Shown here: piece after piece, positions 58,873 through 64,000 of the stretch | Layout: each line of letters begins with the position of its first letter | Numbering within the stretch: the stretch's first letter is position 1 | Assembly: GCA_021396245.1 (NCBI GenBank) | Contig: WNYE01000002.1 | Span: 434,001 to 498,000, forward strand | DNA length: 64,000 bases | Reading direction: 5' to 3' | From: Sporothrix humicola | Lineage: Eukaryota > Ascomycota > Sordariomycetes > Ophiostomatales > Ophiostomataceae | Translations under genes and position numbers: made by a program | The notes under the pieces: generated by a model | The model's input: only the letters and a program-made list of their open reading frames with translations | Database searches by the model: none | What the model was told of the DNA's origin: nothing

Positions 58873-61125
58873 ATGGAGACATCCGCGGGGGCTGTTCCCG
58901 ATCCTCTCGCAGGCTACTCCGAGCCTGACGAGTTGGAACGGCGGTTCTACTTGAACGGGCTGGCCGGCGAGCCCCGCCTGATTGCACGGACGTCGACGGA
59001 TGCATACTCCGCTGGCGACCACGTCGAATGGTTCCGGCCGCCGAAAAAGGCGTTTCGGACGCTGGGCAGCCACGAGATCGTGGCCAAGTGGAACCCTTCG
59101 TTGCGGGACGCGCTGGTGCGCACGCTCGACCAAGCCGGCCTCGACTGGCACTACTTTGTGCCCATCCGGTTGTTTGAGCTCGACGAGCGGAGCTGGGCGA
59201 GCCAGCCCATTGGCGACGCGGTCCTGTTTGTCGGGGTCGAAGGCGACACCAACGTGGACGTGCCCGACCGCAACTTGGACCTCCGATACAACCGCGGCAG
59301 CACTGGCGGGCCCCTGATTATGGACGCGCCGGACAACGAACGGATAACATGCACGTGGCAGGCGGGTCTGCGGACGGCGCTGCGCTGCCGGCAGGTTCTG
59401 CGCAACTCCGGCGTGCAGAACATCGAGGTCGTGCTCGCCACGTCCGCGGTGCGGCCGCTGTCGTCGCTGTCGTCGCCGCTGTCGTCCGTGGCAGCCAACA
59501 AACTGCTTGCCAAAATCCAGTTTGAGCCCTCGCGGCGCATGGACTTTCAGCTGCCGGCACGCCACAAAACGGTCTTCAACCGCTACGTCCAGTGTGCCGA
59601 TATAAACGGCACAGTCATGCCGCTGCTCCCTTTTCCTGGATGCGAGATTGAGCAGCCGAGCAAACATCCAGAGCAACACCATGGACAGGGACAGGAACAG
59701 GAACAGGACCGCACAGAGGCGCTGACACAGTCCAAGGCAGCCCGAGGAACTCTGGGCCTCTATGTTGGCCTACGCACCCCGGCCGGCACGCAAGTCAAAA
59801 AAACGACACAGCCGGACGCTTACGTCCGGGACAAGGCACGGGAAGGCGCATTCGCGCTGACCTGCCGCCATGTCGCCGTCGCTGGCCGCGCCAACGGTGA
59901 TCAGGACATTGTCGAGGGGTCGCCAAGCGGAAGACCAATCACGCCTCTCCACGTCCTCACCGGTGGCGCCGTGTGCTCTAGTCGGTGCTGCGAGGACCTT
60001 GGACGTCTTGTCAAGAAAAATTTGTCCGAGGAAGCCAAGACTGCAATGGACGAGATAAAGGAAAACCCCACATCCGATGTTGTTGCGGAGAGATTTTCTT
60101 TCGCAAACAAGGCGCGTGGATACCTAGACAATCTCATCAAAGATGTGGAGGCCACAATAAGTACTCCGTTTTCGGAAGCGGAGCGCTGCCTGGGTCTGGT
60201 GGCATATTCGCCGCGGCACGCCATCTCGGCACCCGGCCACTATCAAGACTGGGCTTTGGTTCGTCTTTTCAAGCATGACGAAGGCGGGGACATGAGCCAC
60301 GGCAGCCAAGGCCCCGGGATACACAACAAGATTTACCTAGCCGGCACTGCCATCGAGAAAGCGACAGGCGCCGAACTTCACATCCAATCCGGAGGCCAAG
60401 GCCGCGATAGACATGAGCTGACCGTCAACATGGCGCCCATCATCAAGGAGATGGGCGACCGTATGGACCGCGACGGATTCCTTCAGCTCCGTGCCGACAA
60501 GATTCCTAGGGCTCCTCGTTTTGGCTGGCAAGAGTACAGACAGGGCCAGGGCCAAGGTGGCGGCGGGGACAAGGACGACAAGACGAAGAAGCGGACGGTT
60601 GCCAAGCGGGGTTTCAAGACAGGCCTGACATTCGGCTTTGTCAATGAAATCGAGGCGGTCCTAAGACGGCCCACCGAAACGCCTTCGCAAGCATCCGACT
60701 CTGGCTTTTTCGTCTCCTACAATATGGTCGTCGTGAACATATACACTGCCGAGCAGTTCTCCGACCATGGCGACTCGGGCTCCGTCGTTTTCGACACCAG
60801 CGGCCAGGTCGTCGGCCTCGTCGACGCCGGCCTGGACAGAGTCTCTGCATTCGAGCGCTACTACAAAAAGTACGAGCCAGATAGCAGCGCCAGCAGCGTC
60901 CGCGAGACCACCGAGGCATTTGCGGCCGCCAGTGCGAGCACCTCTGCCCGCGAGGCCGCAATGCCTCTGCCGCCACAGCGCCCCGTCCCCGTCGGACTCC
61001 CAGACTACGACTACGGCTCCGGCCCCGGCCCGGCAAGGGTCTCGGACCTGACATTCGTTACGCCCATCCAGTGGGTGCTTGAAGGCGTTGAAAAATTGAC
61101 TGGCCTGGAGGCTTACGTTATTTGA
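58873..61125 (+). CDS. Trypsin-like (chymotrypsin-fold) serine protease domain protein
   Basis: 750 residues. A catalytic triad can be assigned: His333 in LTCRHVAV, Asp459 in YQDWALVRL and Ser635 in HGDSGSVV. The spacing is unusually wide (126 and 176 residues) because of inserted charged helices (ERFSFANKARGYLDNLIKD) and a Lys/Gly-rich loop near 555-585. After the Ser, VVFDTSGQVVGLVDAGL is the usual strand that follows the nucleophile. The N-terminal ~290 residues (LERRFYLNGL, then RYNRGSTGGPLIMDAP) have no family I recognise. No signal peptide, so it acts intracellularly. The C-terminal FVTPIQWVLEGVE resembles the last helix of such domains in fungal proteins. Confidence 0.72.
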   Translation: METSAGAVPDPLAGYSEPDELERRFYLNGLAGEPRLIARTSTDAYSAGDHVEWFRPPKKAFRTLGSHEIVAKWNPSLRDALVRTLDQAGLDWHYFVPIRLFELDERSWASQPIGDAVLFVGVEGDTNVDVPDRNLDLRYNRGSTGGPLIMDAPDNERITCTWQAGLRTALRCRQVLRNSGVQNIEVVLATSAVRPLSSLSSPLSSVAANKLLAKIQFEPSRRMDFQLPARHKTVFNRYVQCADINGTVMPLLPFPGCEIEQPSKHPEQHHGQGQEQEQDRTEALTQSKAARGTLGLYVGLRTPAGTQVKKTTQPDAYVRDKAREGAFALTCRHVAVAGRANGDQDIVEGSPSGRPITPLHVLTGGAVCSSRCCEDLGRLVKKNLSEEAKTAMDEIKENPTSDVVAERFSFANKARGYLDNLIKDVEATISTPFSEAERCLGLVAYSPRHAISAPGHYQDWALVRLFKHDEGGDMSHGSQGPGIHNKIYLAGTAIEKATGAELHIQSGGQGRDRHELTVNMAPIIKEMGDRMDRDGFLQLRADKIPRAPRFGWQEYRQGQGQGGGGDKDDKTKKRTVAKRGFKTGLTFGFVNEIEAVLRRPTETPSQASDSGFFVSYNMVVVNIYTAEQFSDHGDSGSVVFDTSGQVVGLVDAGLDRVSAFERYYKKYEPDSSASSVRETTEAFAAASASTSAREAAMPLPPQRPVPVGLPDYDYGSGPGPARVSDLTFVTPIQWVLEGVEKLTGLEAYVI

Positions 61126-61538
61126 ATGAGAAGGATCTCTCCGTTGGTGCGCCGTGTCGCGGTCGTTGCCTGGACTTGGTTGTGTTTCTGTTGTTGTTTT
61201 TTCGATTTCTCGTTCATTACTTTTCCGGTGTTTTTTTCCACAGTGTCTCTTGTCTTTACTGTTTTCTCTGCCTGTCCTTTGTGGTCGGTAATGACGCTGG
61301 AGGGTTGTCGTTGATTTTCTGCTTTTTACTTATGTTCTCTTTTCACTAATAGTTCGTTGATTTTAAGAATTCACTTCTTTCTAATTCAAATTCACATCTG
61401 CGATAATAAACTGATTGTAATCGTATCAAATCAAATTGTAGGCTGAACAATAATGTAGACTAAAGAAGAACAATAAAAGGAGGGAAAGGAAAATATGTAC
61501 ACAGGGTTGTCATCCATCATCCACCACCCACTTAAAAC
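61126..61538. other. Intergenic region between convergent genes
   Basis: 413 bp, T-rich directly after the protease stop, then AT-rich. Nothing gene-like. Confidence 0.5.
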
Positions 61539-62513
61539 TTAAAACTTGTTCTGGTTGGCGTTCTCCATCAGCATCTTGGAGTCGGGCTTGTACTTGTTGG
61601 ACAGCATAAAGACGTTGTACTCGCAGTCGAGCGTGGCGCCCTTGGGCTCGTCCTTGACGGGCACAAAGTCGAGGATCAGGTCGTCCTTGACGGCGCAGGC
61701 GGTGTCGGTCTCGAGGTACTGGTCGTCGCGCGGGTACAGCTGCGCGGTGATGCCAATGTAGTCGGGGTGCGTGGCCATCATGTGGATGTGGCCGGGGCGG
61801 TACGGGTGGCGGCCCATCATTCTCAGGAGCTCGGACGAGGGGCCGGTCGTGTCGATGGCGTACTCGGTGGGCTTGAGGCAGTAGAACGCAAAGTTGCCGT
61901 CCTTGTCGGTGCGGAACTTGCCTCTCAGATTGTGGCGCGACTGGTTCTCGGGGTCAAACGTGTCGTACTTGCCGTTGGTGCTGGCCTGCCACATGTCAAA
62001 GACGGCGCCCTCGATGCCCTTGCCGGTCTCGACGTCCTTGATCACGCCGTGGAAATAGGTGAGCTGGCCGTCCTTGGGCATGTCCTGGACGACGCTGCTG
62101 CCGAGGTCGCGGAAGGGCGTCTCGGGCGACCAAAAGGGGCCCAGAATGGTGGAAGACGTGGGAGCCACACCCTTGTCCGACACAATCTTGTGGTTGATCT
62201 CGTCGACCAGCGACTCGATGCCCAGAATGTCGCACACGCGCCACGCCTCGTTGCGGTTCTTCTTGTACGCCTGGCCAATCGAGTTGACGTAGTTGACGCC
62301 AATGACCCACTCGTCCTGCGTCAGCTCGACCTCGCGGCAGAAGTCGTGCATGTGCTTGATCAGCGACGTCAGGATCACTCTGTCGCGTGGCTTCGTGTCG
62401 GGGCTCATCAGGCCGATGACGTGTGCGGTGAAGTTGGGGTCGAACTTGGAAGCCATCGGCTCGGCGCCGTTGGCGGCACCGTTGCCGTTTGTCTCGCTGC
62501 CAGTAGCTGCCAT
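61539..62513 (-). CDS. Intradiol ring-cleavage dioxygenase (hydroxyquinol/catechol 1,2-dioxygenase type)
   Basis: 324 residues from the ATG at 62513; an in-frame codon 12 positions upstream is not favoured because MAATGSETNGNG begins a normal N terminus. The N-terminal helical dimerisation domain (RDRVILTSLIKHMHDFCREVELTQDEW, ~43-69) is followed by the catalytic sandwich. The Fe(III) ligands are assignable as Tyr183 (GKYDTF), Tyr238, His242 and His244 (HPYRPGHIH). The motif TILGPFWSPE and GAVFDMWQASTNGKYD fit the hydroxyquinol/catechol branch. The reaction opens the aromatic ring between the two hydroxyls in the 3-oxoadipate route. Cytosolic. No neighbouring ring-hydroxylase, so it is either stand-alone or loosely linked. 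Confidence 0.92.
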   Translation of the reverse strand: MAATGSETNGNGAANGAEPMASKFDPNFTAHVIGLMSPDTKPRDRVILTSLIKHMHDFCREVELTQDEWVIGVNYVNSIGQAYKKNRNEAWRVCDILGIESLVDEINHKIVSDKGVAPTSSTILGPFWSPETPFRDLGSSVVQDMPKDGQLTYFHGVIKDVETGKGIEGAVFDMWQASTNGKYDTFDPENQSRHNLRGKFRTDKDGNFAFYCLKPTEYAIDTTGPSSELLRMMGRHPYRPGHIHMMATHPDYIGITAQLYPRDDQYLETDTACAVKDDLILDFVPVKDEPKGATLDCEYNVFMLSNKYKPDSKMLMENANQNKF

Positions 62514-64000
62514 TTTGTGTAATGTGTGTGGTTTGTGGTTGTGGCACAAAATTTATGTGTCGCGACAAGAGGTGGTGAAAGTGGTGGAAAAGTGGGGTAG
62601 ATGTCGATGTTATGCGTTTGCGGAGGAAGAGTCGCGATGCAGATGTGTAGCAGAGATGAATGTGTTGGAATGACAAGAGTTAAGTTTCTTTGATCAACAG
62701 GATGGATGCGAGGATATATCTACGAATTTCAGTCGAGACAGCGGATGGAGCAGCGGGACGGGGAAAATCTCTTGACTGAACAGGATCCCCTCCTCGTACG
62801 TTATAACGACATTTCCCCCATTTCATCGGCAGTTTTACAAGGCAACGTCATGATGCGGATTAACCTTTGTTCTGAAATTTTGGGTTAAATAAATACCCGG
62901 CAGTAGAGTGAAAAGAGTGGGAGAATATGCAGAAGCTAACAGCTTGCTCGAGTGTAATAGTGTGCACACCATTGGTCTAGTCTTTGGCCGTTTGCTGCGA
63001 AATGCCACAGAAATACCAGAGGATGTGCCAGAGGAGGAGCCGGAGCTCATTTGACTGGGGAAAGTGGGCCTCCTGGGCCGTCTTATCGCCCTTTCGACAG
63101 AGGGGGGTTGCATTAGGTTCGTTAGATTCATTGTCCAAACCGGCCATGTGAAGCTGCGGAATTAATATTGCCCGCATCGCCCGCTTTCCCCCGGACTGTC
63201 CGTTTCCCCGTAAAAGCCTGGGCCTGATGGGAAAGACCGCAGCCACTGTCACCAGAATTGGCTGAAGGGCCCTTGAAGAATTTAATTGACGCGACATTTG
63301 TAGGCGATTCAATATTCAATCACCCTCGTCCATCATGATTGTGATTATCGTCGCTATCATTGGTTTGTTTGTTCCTCACAACCAAAACTCCTCACATTGT
63401 CAACTGCAGTCAATATTGTGGGTTAGAACTGGCGCCTGTATTGTCTGGCCTCGCTTTGGGCATATTGCATTGAAATTAGTTGCCTTCCCACTAAAGAAGA
63501 ATTGAATGTAGAAGCCAAACGAACAAGAGGAATGTGATGTCTCAACGGCCGCTCAAAGAGGTCTTCATGCACCAGAATATGACAACATCACCATGCATTT
63601 ATGATTTTACATCAATATGGCAAGAAAAACAACATTCCTACCATGTGAAGCTCGTTCTTCTCCCGATACAACAAATGTGGCGATAATCCGCCTGTTGATC
63701 TTGTCTGTTTAGTGTCACGTGACCAGTCCAGACCAGCCTCTACCCAAGACGATTCCATCCTGCCACAGCATGATGCTTTCGAGTTCATATATTTTGAGTT
63801 TGGAACCTTTTTGACATTGCACTCATAAAGAGAAGTGCTCGAAAATGTGACACTAGTAGTTTTATGTTTTTGTCTAAAGGCCAAACGCAAATAACATTGT
63901 GTTACGGGTCGAGTGATTATTGAATTAAGAGTTCGCTTTCAATAAAAATTTCCATGAAGACTCTCGAAAAAAAAAAAAAAAAAAAGACAAGGAGCGATTG
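62514..64000. other. Right-hand intergenic region
   Basis: 1.49 kb to the window end. It contains the dioxygenase promoter and only short ORFs without family resemblance. A poly-A tract lies at about 63967-63986. A gene may begin beyond the right edge. Confidence 0.5.

Noticed and set aside
63612..63890. 92-codon minus-strand ORF near the right edge
   Set aside because: AT-rich, no recognisable motif, no coding bias.

Overview
The window is nuclear DNA of a filamentous ascomycete (Pezizomycotina, most likely a Sordariomycete). The evidence is GC-rich codon usage, short introns (48-100 bp) with CTAAC/CTGAC branch sites and PyAG acceptors, Zn2Cys6 regulators, YAT-type amino-acid permeases, and fungus-restricted families such as DUF7136, 'tachykinin family' and DUF3445 proteins. 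No rRNA, tRNA, CRISPR array or intact transposon was recognised. About 28 genes are supported, ten of them with introns resolved from reading frame and splice signals.

Layout. 0-9.3 kb: the 3' part of a transcription-factor-like gene, a EutQ-like cupin, a membrane-anchored DUF3445 (heme-dependent oxidative N-demethylase type) protein, a tachykinin-family protein, a retinol-dehydrogenase-like SDR, and a four-helix membrane protein with an Arg/Ser-rich tail. 9.3-17.5 kb: two divergently transcribed amino-acid permeases separated by long gene-poor DNA carrying short TACGGAGTAC-type palindromes. 18-20 kb: an aminoglycoside-phosphotransferase-like (APH) protein and a secreted CE1-type esterase, convergent. 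20.5-29.2 kb: a volatile block with two tandem secreted, probably GPI-anchored DUF7136 paralogues sharing promoter elements, a decayed third DUF7136 tail, a duplicated AT-rich segment (copies at 24.0 and 28.9 kb), a kinase-like gene lacking its 5' part, a second APH-like gene and a small HWAL-motif protein.

29.2-46.5 kb looks like a catabolic neighbourhood: a three-exon alpha/beta-hydrolase, a Zn2Cys6 regulator, an anion:cation-symporter-family MFS transporter, a metallo-beta-lactamase-fold hydrolase, a small probable mitochondrial protein, a Baeyer-Villiger monooxygenase (BVMO) tail-to-tail with an HSL-type esterase, and an SDR. Together these could take up a substrate, oxidise an alcohol to a ketone (SDR), convert ketone to ester or lactone (BVMO) and hydrolyse it. 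Co-regulation is inferred from proximity only.

46.5-64 kb: a GH106-like 1047-residue glycosidase with a 12-nt first exon, a previously easy-to-miss 80-residue Cys-rich protein encoded by two exons, a GNAT acetyltransferase, the housekeeping pair Trm7-like tRNA methyltransferase / Mak5-like DEAD-box helicase sharing a divergent promoter, a trypsin-like protease with an in-frame TAG between a Pro-rich N-terminal segment and the main ORF, and an intradiol ring-cleavage dioxygenase.
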